A DNA stretch of 43,270 nt from Candidatus Omnitrophus magneticus (GTDB lineage: Bacteria > Omnitrophota > Gorgyraeia > Tantalellales > Tantalellaceae), in the NCBI GenBank assembly GCA_000954095.1, contig JYNY01000381.1, positions 1-43,270 on the forward strand. The letters run 5' to 3'. The position numbers and the translations under genes were made by a program. A model generated the notes under the pieces. It was not told the origin of the DNA and ran no database searches. It saw nothing but the letters and a program-made list of their open reading frames with translations. This document shows, in pieces, positions 34,115 to 43,148 of the stretch; the stretch's first letter is position 1, and each line of letters begins with the position of its first letter.

Positions 34115-36955
34115 TTATTCAGTTATTGTTTGCCCTGTCTGCCAAGTCCCTGCCGCTACGCCTTCAAGTTTTCCGTCTGTTGAATAATTGCCGGCGCTTT
34201 CGCCGTTAAGTGTTATATTTTGACCGGGAATATTGCCGCTGACAATAGCATGCCAAACGCCGTTTTCCCATTTGTCTCCGTTTAATGTTATGTTGTCTCC
34301 TAAATTATTAGTAAGAGTAATTGCCCAATTATTATTTATAATCCCGGAATGCGTACCGTTGATAATACCTGTCCATATCTGGTTTGTATCGGCTGTGCTT
34401 GAATAAAAATGCGTATTCATATTTGCTTGTATATTACCGGATGCGCACGTAACCATAGATGAATAGGCTTCTGTAATAGGAATTGACACAAAAGTAGATA
34501 GTTCATTCATTGAAAATCCGAGGTTTGACTCGGATAAAGGTGTTTCAATATCTATCCATTCTCCGGCGCCTATGGCTGACCATGAAGAATCGCCGGATGT
34601 AGCGAGTTCGTATTCTCCAATAAAATCTCCGTTTTCTATTTTCCCCGCTTTTACACTGCCGTCACCGGCGTTGTCAAAAGATACTCCTTCAAAAGTTCCG
34701 CGTAATATTCCGTTTTGCCATTCTTGTCCGTTTATTGTGCCGAGCCAACTATTAGTTCCGATTGAATTGTTCCCTCCAAGCGCTAAAGTCCAGTTATTGT
34801 TTGTTTCTCCATAAAAAATACCGGATAACGTCACTGTCCATATGCCGAAATTTGGGGTATAAATATTTAATTCGGTTGCCGTGGTATTTACCAATTTTCG
34901 CGTTTCTCCGCCAAATTCTGAACAATAAATAGCGCTTCGGCCGGATGAAAATTCACCATAACCTGAGCCGGAACTTATAATATTTTCTTCTGTAATGTAA
35001 GAAGAAAAATCTGATAATGGAATGGATGTGTTATATTTTGATGAAAATTTTAGTATAGGGTTACTTGACGCGCTAAAAGAACTGGTATCGCTTGTCCCGC
35101 TAAAATATGATGAGAATGTACCCGCATATCCGGCAGTGTCAAGATATAAACCAAATATTTTTCCGTAAAGATTATTGTGCTTTATTATTCCTCCTATAAG
35201 CGGAGCTATTTTTCCGCCGTCAGAAAGTGTATAGATTTGGTTTTCTTTTGTCCCCCATAATGCGTACCCTCCGGTATCGGCGTATGTTCCTGTTATTTTG
35301 GTGCCGCTGGAAGATGCACCGTCCCATTTGCCGCCGATTCCCGTGACATTAAAATAAAAATTTCCAATAACAGAACCTTGGTTAAAATTTATGGAAGTAT
35401 TATTTGGTAAATATTCTGTGGTAGCGAATTCCGATGTCGCGTTAGTAGTATCTGATGAGACATATCCGAACGCTCCCGTGAAATTTATTTTTTCTTTTGG
35501 CGTACTGGTATTGGTGTCTTCAGCGGGTGTTGAGAATATAGGGTTAGTAAAAATAGGCGTGTTAATTATATTGGTTGTGTCATTAGTAATGTTTAATTTT
35601 GGGCTGTTTTCAGAATTATTGGTGTTTGAGTTATTGTTATTGGTTTGTCCGGGAATTTGTCCCATGTTTTCTCCTGCGGCAGTTCCATCTTGATTTTGAG
35701 GTTCAGAGTTATATTCCCGCGTTATGGAATCTGACTCCCAAGTTTCTTCCATTGTCATTCTGTCCTGATTAGTGGTTTCCCGCGGCGTGTTAATATCGCC
35801 GTTACTATTACTGGAAGAATTCTGGCCTTGCGGTATTTCTTGTGTTGTCCCGGATATTATATTTTCCATATATCCGTTGCCGCCTTCGTAGTAGGCTGTT
35901 GTTTGAGTATTATTGATATTAAGATACATGATTGTGCCGCGCACACCGCAAACAGCAGTCGGAGTTTTAATTTTAAATGTGGATTTTTTACCTAATTTTT
36001 CAACAAGCGCTTTTATTTCTCCTTTATTGGATTCAAACGTGTTGTCGTAATTTCCTGTTTTTATTTCCATCTCCATTTTTTTTATTGTTATTTCAGAATT
36101 TTCTTTTAGTGTAAGAACATTTCCGTTTTCAAGAGTTATTTCAACTCTTGAATTTTTGCCGGTTTGAATGAGATCGCCTTCGGTTAGAAAATCTCCTAAT
36201 GAAACTCTCTGCGCGATGGAAGAACTGTTTTTTATGATAGTTACTTGACCCGATAGATATGTTATTTTTGCCGTAATTTTTATTATATCTTTTCCCATTT
36301 TTTTCCCATACGATGAAAATAATGGTTTTGTTTCTTCTTCATACATTGATAATTCCGCGTCAAGAACCGGCCTTTGTACTAAAGGGTCTGTGTTTAATGG
36401 GATACTAATAAAAGAACCTTTTTTTAATTCGATTGTTTTGTCAGGGGAAGAAATACCATTAATCGCTATAACACCTTCTTTTACGATGATACCTGTTGTA
36501 TCTAGTTGGTAAAACGCGAAAATATCAGTGCCTTTAACTGTTCCGGTAGCGCTTGGCGTTATAATATGGAAATCACCTGATTTTCCATTTTTAGAAACAA
36601 TAGCGCGCATTTTTCCGCGGTAGAGTTTTATTGAAGCGGATGAGCGTATTTTTTTATCATTAAGAAGATATTCATCAATTGATACCCTAGAAGCCGGCGC
36701 CATTCTAATAATACTTCCGTCATGAAAAGTGATTTCAAGTTTAGAATTATTTTTTGTTCGTATAATATCATGTTCGTATACAGGTGTATTTTCAGTTACC
36801 ACGTTAGGCGAATCAGTATTATTTCTTAATACGTCAACCCTTCCTGTTACAGCTGTGAAAACCCCAATATCAATAGGTTCTGCCATAGCCGTCGGTATTT
36901 TAGGCAGGCTAAAAGAAATTGCCGCTAAAAAAAATAAAAAATAAAATTTTTTCAT
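34115..36955 (-). CDS. Exported tandem FecR-domain protein with beta-rich repetitive C-terminus
   Basis: A 946-residue protein with a clear signal peptide (KKFYFLFFLAAISFS...TAMA). Two FecR-type domains follow, at about 30-195 and 235-390. Each contains the family pattern: V-T-G-V start, exposed-to-ligand R/E-x-T-F/L-x-DGS-x-L segment (KLEITFHDGSIIRMAP; RVEITLENGNVLTLKE) and a GTVKGT or GVRGT loop near the end. A long Asn/Ser/Thr-rich linker (about 395-500) leads to a C-terminal half of glycine-rich beta repeats (NNNW...L..NG..W.NGI/V), probably surface-exposed or adhesive. There is no TonB or sigma-factor partner, so this is the stand-alone exported type, not the iron-signalling anti-sigma. 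The ATG at 36955 follows AAGGAG; an ATG 21 bp upstream lacks one. Confidence 0.85.
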   Translation of the reverse strand: MKKFYFLFFLAAISFSLPKIPTAMAEPIDIGVFTAVTGRVDVLRNNTDSPNVVTENTPVYEHDIIRTKNNSKLEITFHDGSIIRMAPASRVSIDEYLLNDKKIRSSASIKLYRGKMRAIVSKNGKSGDFHIITPSATGTVKGTDIFAFYQLDTTGIIVKEGVIAINGISSPDKTIELKKGSFISIPLNTDPLVQRPVLDAELSMYEEETKPLFSSYGKKMGKDIIKITAKITYLSGQVTIIKNSSSIAQRVSLGDFLTEGDLIQTGKNSRVEITLENGNVLTLKENSEITIKKMEMEIKTGNYDNTFESNKGEIKALVEKLGKKSTFKIKTPTAVCGVRGTIMYLNINNTQTTAYYEGGNGYMENIISGTTQEIPQGQNSSSNSNGDINTPRETTNQDRMTMEETWESDSITREYNSEPQNQDGTAAGENMGQIPGQTNNNNSNTNNSENSPKLNITNDTTNIINTPIFTNPIFSTPAEDTNTSTPKEKINFTGAFGYVSSDTTNATSEFATTEYLPNNTSINFNQGSVIGNFYFNVTGIGGKWDGASSSGTKITGTYADTGGYALWGTKENQIYTLSDGGKIAPLIGGIIKHNNLYGKIFGLYLDTAGYAGTFSSYFSGTSDTSSFSASSNPILKFSSKYNTSIPLSDFSSYITEENIISSGSGYGEFSSGRSAIYCSEFGGETRKLVNTTATELNIYTPNFGIWTVTLSGIFYGETNNNWTLALGGNNSIGTNSWLGTINGQEWQNGILRGTFEGVSFDNAGDGSVKAGKIENGDFIGEYELATSGDSSWSAIGAGEWIDIETPLSESNLGFSMNELSTFVSIPITEAYSSMVTCASGNIQANMNTHFYSSTADTNQIWTGIINGTHSGIINNNWAITLTNNLGDNITLNGDKWENGVWHAIVSGNIPGQNITLNGESAGNYSTDGKLEGVAAGTWQTGQTITE

Positions 36956-37000
36956 AATATGAAGCTCCTTAAGCATGTAATTAACCCGGAAAGCCGGACG

Positions 37001-37036
37001 TTATTTGCTATTGCAAATAACATTTTTTTTAAATAA
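37001..37036. repeat. Inverted repeat with T-run upstream of the FecR gene
   Basis: GTTATTTGC and GCAAATAAC form a 9-bp perfect stem with a TATT loop, followed on the plus strand by ATTTTTTTT. That is terminator-like for plus-strand transcription, although no plus-strand gene precedes it. On the minus strand it lies between the PilZ and FecR genes and may instead regulate the FecR gene. Confidence 0.5.
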
Positions 37037-37098
37037 AAGTTGACGAGTGAAAGGGAATGGCAGAGTTAGCGGACAATTAAGCTATTGTGTGCCAGTTC

Positions 37099-37497
37099 TT
37101 ACAATGTTATTTTAGGGCCGCCTTCGCCAAGACTGCCGCATAAACATTTGATAAGCATTAAAACATGATTTTTATCAACGGTAAGAAATCTTATTCCTAT
37201 ATCGTATTTGCCTTTATGAGCGCCAGTGGTTATGGTAAGGCATCTTTTTACTTCACCTTGTATGTAAACAGGGTCATATTTTTCTTTAAAAAATATTTCC
37301 ATATTAAGAATTGTATCCGGTTCTATTTCTTTGTCTGAAATAATCATAATACCTTCAACGCCTATATTATTTCCTATAGCGCGGAATCTGTCGCGTGGAG
37401 CGGCATTTTCACTTGTTTCTATAACGCTAAAATTAATTTTACTTTGAATATTAAGCCGCGCGTATTTTCTTTTTTCTTGGGGCATTTTTTTTTTCAT
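37099..37497 (-). CDS. PilZ-domain protein
   Basis: This 132-residue protein matches a single PilZ domain, which in other bacteria binds cyclic di-GMP and controls motility or envelope functions. Visible are the N-terminal RxxxR motif (R10-KYA-R14, after a basic stretch), the NNIGVEGIMI segment at the place of the D/NxSxxG motif (serine replaced by glycine), and the closing YDIGIRFL. The substitution weakens the prediction of nucleotide binding. TTAGGAGAG precedes the ATG. It is upstream of the FecR gene on the same strand but 143 bp away, so cotranscription is possible, not shown. Confidence 0.82.
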   Translation of the reverse strand: MKKKMPQEKRKYARLNIQSKINFSVIETSENAAPRDRFRAIGNNIGVEGIMIISDKEIEPDTILNMEIFFKEKYDPVYIQGEVKRCLTITTGAHKGKYDIGIRFLTVDKNHVLMLIKCLCGSLGEGGPKITL

Positions 37498-37963
37498 AGT
37501 TTAGCTCTCCTAATTAAATTTTAAATTTAAATCGAAAAATAATAGTAAGATTATAATACTTTGCGCGAAAAAATGTATAAAAATTTTGTCAACACTATGG
37601 GGGTGATAATTGTAAGTTTTATTATTGACATTGTTATTCCTCTGAAGCAGGAATCCATAGATATCACAAATACTTTTAAAATCTTATAAAATCCGCGTAG
37701 ATTCCCGATTTCGCGGGAATGACGGGATGTGTTTTCATAACTTATATAATAAAATTTATCAGCTACGTAGTAATCGCGAATTTTTTTTAAAAAATACGGA
37801 ATAAGACTGTTAGCTGAAAAGATTAGCCCTAGTCGCTGTGGGCAATTGCAGTTTTTATTAGTAGATATTTTTATTTTACAGTAGGGTTAATACCCCGCGG
37901 CTTGCCGCGAGGTAGCTTAAGTGGCGGAATATTTTTTAACTCCGTATCAAGTTATGGAGTATT
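37498..37963. other. Intergenic region with an old MITE copy and palindromes
   Basis: Positions about 37592-37779 resemble the left part and ends of the MITE at 4268-4757 in decayed form (GATAATTGTAAG...TTATTATTGACATTGTTATTCC, hairpins at 37636-37654 and 37701-37720). A separate dyad TACCCCGCGG-CTTG-CCGCGAGGTA lies at 37891-37914, and ACTCCGTA...TATGGAGT at about 37940-37961. No gene is seen. An intrinsic terminator for hflC is not obvious. Confidence 0.7.
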
Positions 37964-38905
37964 TTATTCTATTTTATTAAAAAATTTCAGATAGTCGCTG
38001 TCAGTGGAAAGCATTGCAGTTGTTCCACTACAAATGGATGTTGCGTATCCTTCCATTGTTTTTATAAAATAAAAGAATTGAGCATCTTGGCTGTAGGCGG
38101 AGGCGTATATTTTAGTTGCTGTCTGATCAGCCTTGCCTTTTATTATTTGAGATTCTCTGAATGCTTTTGATGTTATAGATTTAAGTTCTTTGCCCATTTT
38201 GCCTTTTATTGTGGCTCTTTTTCCCATTCCTTCAGACCTATATTCTTCGGCCGCGCGTTTACGTTCGGCTATCATTCGTTCATAAACTTTTTTTCTTACT
38301 TCCTGCACATAGTTAATTCGTTTGATGCGGACATCCATAATGTCTATTCCATATTGAGGCGCGATCTTTTTCGCGTGTATTAAAATTTCATTTTCTAGGG
38401 CTTCTCTCCCTAATTGAATTTTTTCAAGAGCTTCTTCCGCGAACATAATTTTATCCGGATTTTCTTTTTCATCTAACACACGGTTAGAGTTACGGACAAC
38501 TTCTACTAAAATATTAGAAGTAATAACGTCACGGGTAGCGGAATTTATAATATCATCAAGTCTAGCCTGTGCTCCGCGTTCATTGCCCATTGCCTGTAAA
38601 AATTTCAGCGCGTCAACAATGTACCATCTGGCCATAGTGTCAACCCATATGTATTTTTTATCTCCTGTAGGTATTTGATTCGGGACGCCGTCCCAGTCAA
38701 GTAATCGTTTGTCGAAATAATGAGCTTCTTGCATAAACGGTGTTTTAAAATGAAGCCCGGCGGATGTGATGGGTTTACCTATTGGTTGGCCGAATTGTGT
38801 TAAAACAACTTGTTCGGTTTCTTTTACGATATATACCATCCCTGTCATTAAAAAAGCAGAGAAAAGTAAAAATAAAATTGCGATAAGAGAAAGCGCGTGC
38901 TTCAT
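37964..38905 (-). CDS. hflC: HflC, membrane protease modulator
   Basis: A 313-residue stomatin/prohibitin (SPFH) protein. One N-terminal transmembrane helix (5-28) is followed by YIVKETEQVVLTQFGQPIG, AGLHFKTPF, the DKRLLDWDG pattern specific to HflC, and the C-terminal coiled-coil with MIAERKRAAEEYRSEG and RESQIIKGKADQTAT. With HflK it forms a large ring around the FtsH protease and limits degradation of membrane proteins. It lies three bases downstream of hflK in the same minus-strand unit. Confidence 0.95.
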   Translation of the reverse strand: MKHALSLIAILFLLFSAFLMTGMVYIVKETEQVVLTQFGQPIGKPITSAGLHFKTPFMQEAHYFDKRLLDWDGVPNQIPTGDKKYIWVDTMARWYIVDALKFLQAMGNERGAQARLDDIINSATRDVITSNILVEVVRNSNRVLDEKENPDKIMFAEEALEKIQLGREALENEILIHAKKIAPQYGIDIMDVRIKRINYVQEVRKKVYERMIAERKRAAEEYRSEGMGKRATIKGKMGKELKSITSKAFRESQIIKGKADQTATKIYASAYSQDAQFFYFIKTMEGYATSICSGTTAMLSTDSDYLKFFNKIE

Positions 38906-38908
38906 TAT

Positions 38909-39910
38909 TTATTCTCCTTTATTTTTACCAAGGTCAATAAATGGTAAAATAGATTTTTCGTTAGAACTTACAATATATTTTTTTTCAATTTTGCTTAATA
39001 CTTCAGTCATGTTTTCTAAATAAATTCTTTCACGAGTTACAGCCGGAGATTTTTTATATTCTTCTAGGATAGATAAAAATCTTTCTGTTTCTCCATGAGC
39101 GCGGTTTATTTTATCAAGCGCGTATCCTTCAGCTTCGCTTATCATCTGCTCTGCTTCGCCTTTCGCGCGCGGAATAATTTTATTATATTCTTCCCACGCT
39201 TCATTGATCATTCGTTCACGTTCTTGTCTGGCTTCATTAACTTCATTAAACGCGGGTTTAACTTCATTCGGAGGATTTACGTCTAAAAGTTTCACCGTAA
39301 CCACTTGAAGCCCTGTGTTATATCTGTCAAAAAGTTTTTGTAATTCTGTATCCGCTTTATGATCAATTTCTTCGCGTTTACTTGTTAATAATTCATCAAC
39401 AGTATAATCTCCGCATAAACGGCTCATTATTACTTCACATAAATTTCTTATGTTATTACTAGGGTCTCTTACATAAAAAAGAAGTTTAACCGGGTCTATT
39501 ACCTTGAACTGCACAATCCACTGGACATCTAAGATATTAAGATCTCCTGTAAGCATAAGAGATTCATCATAATATTCATGTTCGGAATATTGTGAGCGCA
39601 CATCAGGGACTATAGTCCTAAATCCGAATTCTTCTTTGAAAATTTTTTTTACTTTTACGGGAGTGACATTTTCTATGCCAAAAGGAATTTTAAAATGAAG
39701 CCCGGGTTCAACAGAGCGGACATATTTACCAAATCTCTGTATAACGCCTGTTTCATCAGGGCCGATAGAATAGATCATTCCTTTAAAAGAGCTGACGGAT
39801 AAAAAAATAATAATAAATAATGGGATATATTTTTTGAAATCCTGCCCGGCTTTACGTATTTTTTCTTTACTCTCCGCGAAAAGTTCTTCCGGAGTCCTGA
39901 AATCATCCAT
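38909..39910 (-). CDS. hflK: HflK, membrane protease modulator
   Basis: A 333-residue SPFH protein. It has a short cytoplasmic N-terminus, one transmembrane helix (about 28-46), IGPDETGVIQRFGKYV, PGLHFKIPFGIENV, MLTGDLNILDVQWIVQFKV, VVTVKLLDVNPPNEVKPAFNEVN and the coiled-coil ARQERERMINEAWEEYNK. It is the partner of HflC in the FtsH-associated complex. The glycine-rich N-terminal region common in proteobacterial HflK is absent. GGGAGGATAAAATG gives a clear start. Confidence 0.95.
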   Translation of the reverse strand: MDDFRTPEELFAESKEKIRKAGQDFKKYIPLFIIIFLSVSSFKGMIYSIGPDETGVIQRFGKYVRSVEPGLHFKIPFGIENVTPVKVKKIFKEEFGFRTIVPDVRSQYSEHEYYDESLMLTGDLNILDVQWIVQFKVIDPVKLLFYVRDPSNNIRNLCEVIMSRLCGDYTVDELLTSKREEIDHKADTELQKLFDRYNTGLQVVTVKLLDVNPPNEVKPAFNEVNEARQERERMINEAWEEYNKIIPRAKGEAEQMISEAEGYALDKINRAHGETERFLSILEEYKKSPAVTRERIYLENMTEVLSKIEKKYIVSSNEKSILPFIDLGKNKGE

Positions 39911-40078
39911 TTTATCCTCCCTGTTTCTATTATCCCAAAAAATAAATCACGCTAATAGCGTCTAAGTTTATAATCCTAAAATTTATTTAAGGTAAGTAGT
40001 TTGACATTATTATTGTAGGTAAGTATATATAAAAAACCGTTCAAAGCAAAACAAAAGTTGTAAAAATTTTTAAAATTA

Positions 40079-41413
40079 TTAATTTTCATCAGTTTTTATT
40101 GGTAGTTCTTCTATTTCTTTTAATTCAGGAAGAATTGTTGCCTGAGAGATTCCAAGTTCTTGAAATTTTCTAATACTGACTAAAACCCGTTTTTCAAGAG
40201 AGCCGGACATGTTATTAAAAGCTTTTACTGAATCGGCTAAACATTTTCCTGTTTTATTTAAATGTTCCATAAAAGGATTAAACCGTTCAATTAGGTCTTT
40301 GCCGAGTTCTGATATTTCTCTAGCATTTTTTGCCATTTCTTCCTGACGCCAGCCGTAACTGACCGCGTGGAGTAATGCTATTAAAGTTGTGGGAGTAGAA
40401 ATAATAACACGGTTATTCATGCCGTCTTCTATTAAAGACGTGTCTTTTTCGAGTGCCGCGCTTAAAAAAGATTCACCGGGAACAAACATTATTACGAATT
40501 CCGGAGTTTTTTCAAAATCTTTCCAATAATTTTTATTAGACAGGTCTTTCATGTGGCGTCTCATTTGACTGGCGTGCCTGTCTAAAGAATTATTTTTTAC
40601 GGTTGCGTCTATTGTGTTAAGCGCGTCTAAATACGCGTCAAGTGAGATTTTACTATCAATTACTATAATTCGTTCATTCGGCAGGCGTATTATCATATCA
40701 GGCCTTATTTTGCCGTCATCATTAGATGATGAAACCTGTTCGTCATAATCGCAATGTTCTACCATGCCTGCTAGTTCTACAACTCTTTTGAGAGTCATTT
40801 CTCCCCATCTGCCCCGTACTTCTGGCCTTCGTAACGCTGAGACAAGGTTGCCGGTTTCTTTAGCTAGAGATTCTTGCGCGATAGTCATTATTTTAAGATG
40901 ATTATCAAGGCTTCCATACGCGGCGGCGCGGCTTTTTTCTATTTCAGCCAAAGCAGTTTCATATTTTTTTAGAGTTTCTTCCAGCGGCTTAACAATATTT
41001 TTAATAGAATCCTCTCGTTTTTCCATATCAAGTTTAGCTTGTTTTAATATGCTGTCTAAAGGTTCTTTCGCGAGTTCCATAAACGTTTTATTATTGCTTT
41101 TCAAAGCTTCTCCTGAAAGCGCCTGAAACATATCTCTGAATTTTTCTTTAGCTTGTTCTAAAAAAGATTTTTCTTCCTCGAGACGTTTGGATGATTCTTC
41201 AAGTTTTGTTTCAAGAATAGCGTTATTTTTTGTGAGAAGTTCTGATTTTAACCGTAAGCCGGATATTATCTCATCGCGCGCTACTAAATTATCTTTAGCT
41301 TCTTTGAGTTTGGATTCAGTTAATTTTAATTCAGCGGACATTTTTGTGATTTTATAAAAACAGAACGCACCGAGCAAAAATAATCCGAAAACAAAAAAAA
41401 GTATAATAATCAT
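40079..41413 (-). CDS. rmuC: RmuC family protein
   Basis: A 444-residue protein with an N-terminal transmembrane helix (1-22), a long coiled coil (about 25-180) and the RmuC core. Family motifs are RRPEVRGRWGEMTLKRVVELAGM, PDMIIRLPNERIIVIDSKISLDAY, MFVPGESFLSAALE, STPTTLIALLHAVSYGWRQE and the helical FNPFMEHLNKTGKCL. RmuC limits inversions between short inverted repeats in E. coli. The core has a restriction-nuclease-like fold, with D and K in VIDSK as the likely catalytic pair. The window is unusually rich in inverted repeats, which makes this gene's presence of interest. It is followed by 168 bp before hflK. Confidence 0.93.
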   Translation of the reverse strand: MIIILFFVFGLFLLGAFCFYKITKMSAELKLTESKLKEAKDNLVARDEIISGLRLKSELLTKNNAILETKLEESSKRLEEEKSFLEQAKEKFRDMFQALSGEALKSNNKTFMELAKEPLDSILKQAKLDMEKREDSIKNIVKPLEETLKKYETALAEIEKSRAAAYGSLDNHLKIMTIAQESLAKETGNLVSALRRPEVRGRWGEMTLKRVVELAGMVEHCDYDEQVSSSNDDGKIRPDMIIRLPNERIIVIDSKISLDAYLDALNTIDATVKNNSLDRHASQMRRHMKDLSNKNYWKDFEKTPEFVIMFVPGESFLSAALEKDTSLIEDGMNNRVIISTPTTLIALLHAVSYGWRQEEMAKNAREISELGKDLIERFNPFMEHLNKTGKCLADSVKAFNNMSGSLEKRVLVSIRKFQELGISQATILPELKEIEELPIKTDEN

Positions 41414-41452
41414 AATTATTGTTTCCTTGTTTTATATGGTGTTATTAGTGGT

Positions 41453-42178
41453 TTAATCTTTACAGGGAATAGACCCGAGTAAATATTTTTTTCTTTCCTC
41501 ATACGGAAAATGTTCAATAGCGTATCTCAGCATAACGCGGGGCATATTTTTGTACCGAGGCTGTAAAAATTTTTCTAATTTTTTTTTGTCGCGTTTTCCT
41601 ATTTCGCGGAGCATCCAACCAACAGCTTTATGAATAAGGTCTTCTTTATCATTTAGTAAGACATCTGATATCTTCAAGGCCTCATCAAATTTTTCTTGTC
41701 GTATGTCAAAAAACGTTGAAAGGATAGCAATTCTTCGTGCCCATAAATTTTTAGATTTTGCTAAGGAATACAAAACGTTCTTATCCTTATCCGCTAGAAA
41801 ATTTCCGACAATATGCGGTGCTGTAATGTCCACTAAATCCCAATTATTTATGTATTTTATATTTTTGAGATAAAAGTTAAAGATATTTTTTTTATATTTA
41901 TCCGTGCTTTTCTTGTATTTTAAAATAAGAATTATTAATCCTAATAATCTTTCTTCATGAAAACCTGAAGAAATAAGGCATTGAACCATATCTAGTTCCA
42001 ATTTTTCATAATATTTTTTAGCGACGCGTCGTATGTCAGGGACAATAATTCCCAAAAATTTATCGCCTTCGCCGTATTCTCCGGGGGCTGTCTTGAAAAA
42101 TCGCGCTAAAATTTTAGATTTTTCGGAACTGGCATATTTTAAAAAATCTTCACGCAAATAATTTAGTATTTGTGACAT
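41453..42178 (-). CDS. AlkD-type DNA alkylation repair glycosylase
   Basis: Removes alkylated bases such as N7-methylguanine and N3-methyladenine without flipping the base. The 241 residues are an all-helical HEAT-like repeat fold with the family's FFKTAPGEYGEGDKFLGI start, NNWDLVD (W113, D117), WARRIAILST (R149) and DLIHKAVGWMLREIGKRD (W188). These correspond to the key Trp, Asp, Arg and Trp of Bacillus AlkD. The gene starts three bases after the YdjC-type gene ends, so the two are probably cotranscribed. Confidence 0.92.
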   Translation of the reverse strand: MSQILNYLREDFLKYASSEKSKILARFFKTAPGEYGEGDKFLGIIVPDIRRVAKKYYEKLELDMVQCLISSGFHEERLLGLIILILKYKKSTDKYKKNIFNFYLKNIKYINNWDLVDITAPHIVGNFLADKDKNVLYSLAKSKNLWARRIAILSTFFDIRQEKFDEALKISDVLLNDKEDLIHKAVGWMLREIGKRDKKKLEKFLQPRYKNMPRVMLRYAIEHFPYEERKKYLLGSIPCKD

Positions 42179-42180
42179 TT

Positions 42181-43068
42181 TTACGAATTCCTTTTTTTTG
42201 GGGTAGAATTGTCCGGCAAGAGAACATATTCAGAGTGGGAAATCAATTTGATATTTTTAGAGAGGAGATTATTTTTTAAATAAGGATTTTCAAATAATTT
42301 TAATTCTTTATGCGAGTTTTTATGCCATGGTTCTTGTTTGATGAATTCGGGGTTGAATAACGCGGGATGTATGGCTAGTTCATGGCATCCTTCATTAAGA
42401 TTGGAAATCATATAATTAAAAACATTTTCAGTAATATTTCCTGAATGAAAATGTCCCCAGAAAAAACTGTTATGTTTTAAATTTGAATATTTTATATTTT
42501 CCCTAGAGAATAAAAATATTCCGCGTAATGCGCAGTATCTGGAAAAATTTTTTAATGTAAAATTTTCACGCGCGATAACGCCGCTTTCAAAAGGGATTCT
42601 GATATAAGGCACATTAAATGTCTTTGCTAGGTTTATGATTACATCAAATATAGCAGGCAGTATATGTATATGTTCATGACTGTCGATATGAGTTATTTTT
42701 AATCCTGTTTCTTTAATTCTTTGTAACTGCGAGGATAATTCTTCATGTATGCGCGCTTTGCCGATTTTTTTAAACAGATAGCGTGTTAAAAATTCTTGAT
42801 ATCCGTATGGGAACATTTTTTTATTATCTCTTAAGACTGTCAGTTCTTTTCCTTTAGTAACTGGCGCGAAGTTTCCGCTTAATGTCAGATGAGCGCCTAT
42901 TTCTTTTATTCCCAATTCTTTAGTGATAGAGACAGCGTCGTCGAAATAATGGGCTACAGGCATAATACTCGCGCCGGTTATTGTTCCTAGCGTGAAACAT
43001 TTTTTTATTGCTGAATTTATAGCAATACTTTTTCCAAAATCATCAGCGTTTATTATTAAATATTTCAT
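42181..43068 (-). CDS. YdjC/ChbG-family carbohydrate deacetylase
   Basis: A 295-residue protein of the YdjC family (ChbG and the hopanoid enzyme HpnK are members), metal-dependent deacetylases acting on N-acetylated sugars. Motifs are INADDFG (D9, D10), IGAHLTLSG (H60), KITHIDSHEHIHILP (H127, D129, H131 and neighbouring histidines) and the late ELAIHP. The insert RENIKYSNLKHNSFFWGHFHSGN is typical of the HpnK/ChbG group. The substrate cannot be read from the sequence. There is no strong ribosome binding site before the ATG. Confidence 0.88.
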   Translation of the reverse strand: MKYLIINADDFGKSIAINSAIKKCFTLGTITGASIMPVAHYFDDAVSITKELGIKEIGAHLTLSGNFAPVTKGKELTVLRDNKKMFPYGYQEFLTRYLFKKIGKARIHEELSSQLQRIKETGLKITHIDSHEHIHILPAIFDVIINLAKTFNVPYIRIPFESGVIARENFTLKNFSRYCALRGIFLFSRENIKYSNLKHNSFFWGHFHSGNITENVFNYMISNLNEGCHELAIHPALFNPEFIKQEPWHKNSHKELKLFENPYLKNNLLSKNIKLISHSEYVLLPDNSTPKKRNS

Positions 43069-43148
43069 AAAATTTTTCAGTAGCGGTATATTTACAATAT
43101 ATCCTTAACGCTCTTGTCTCAGCAAGGGCACGTATTAGGCGGTCATTC

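Noticed and set aside
34085-34115. MITE terminal repeat at the end of the 207-bp array (AATAAGCGGTTAATT)
   Set aside because: Only about 10 bases match, in the orientation of a left end, and no partner end or duplication is visible.
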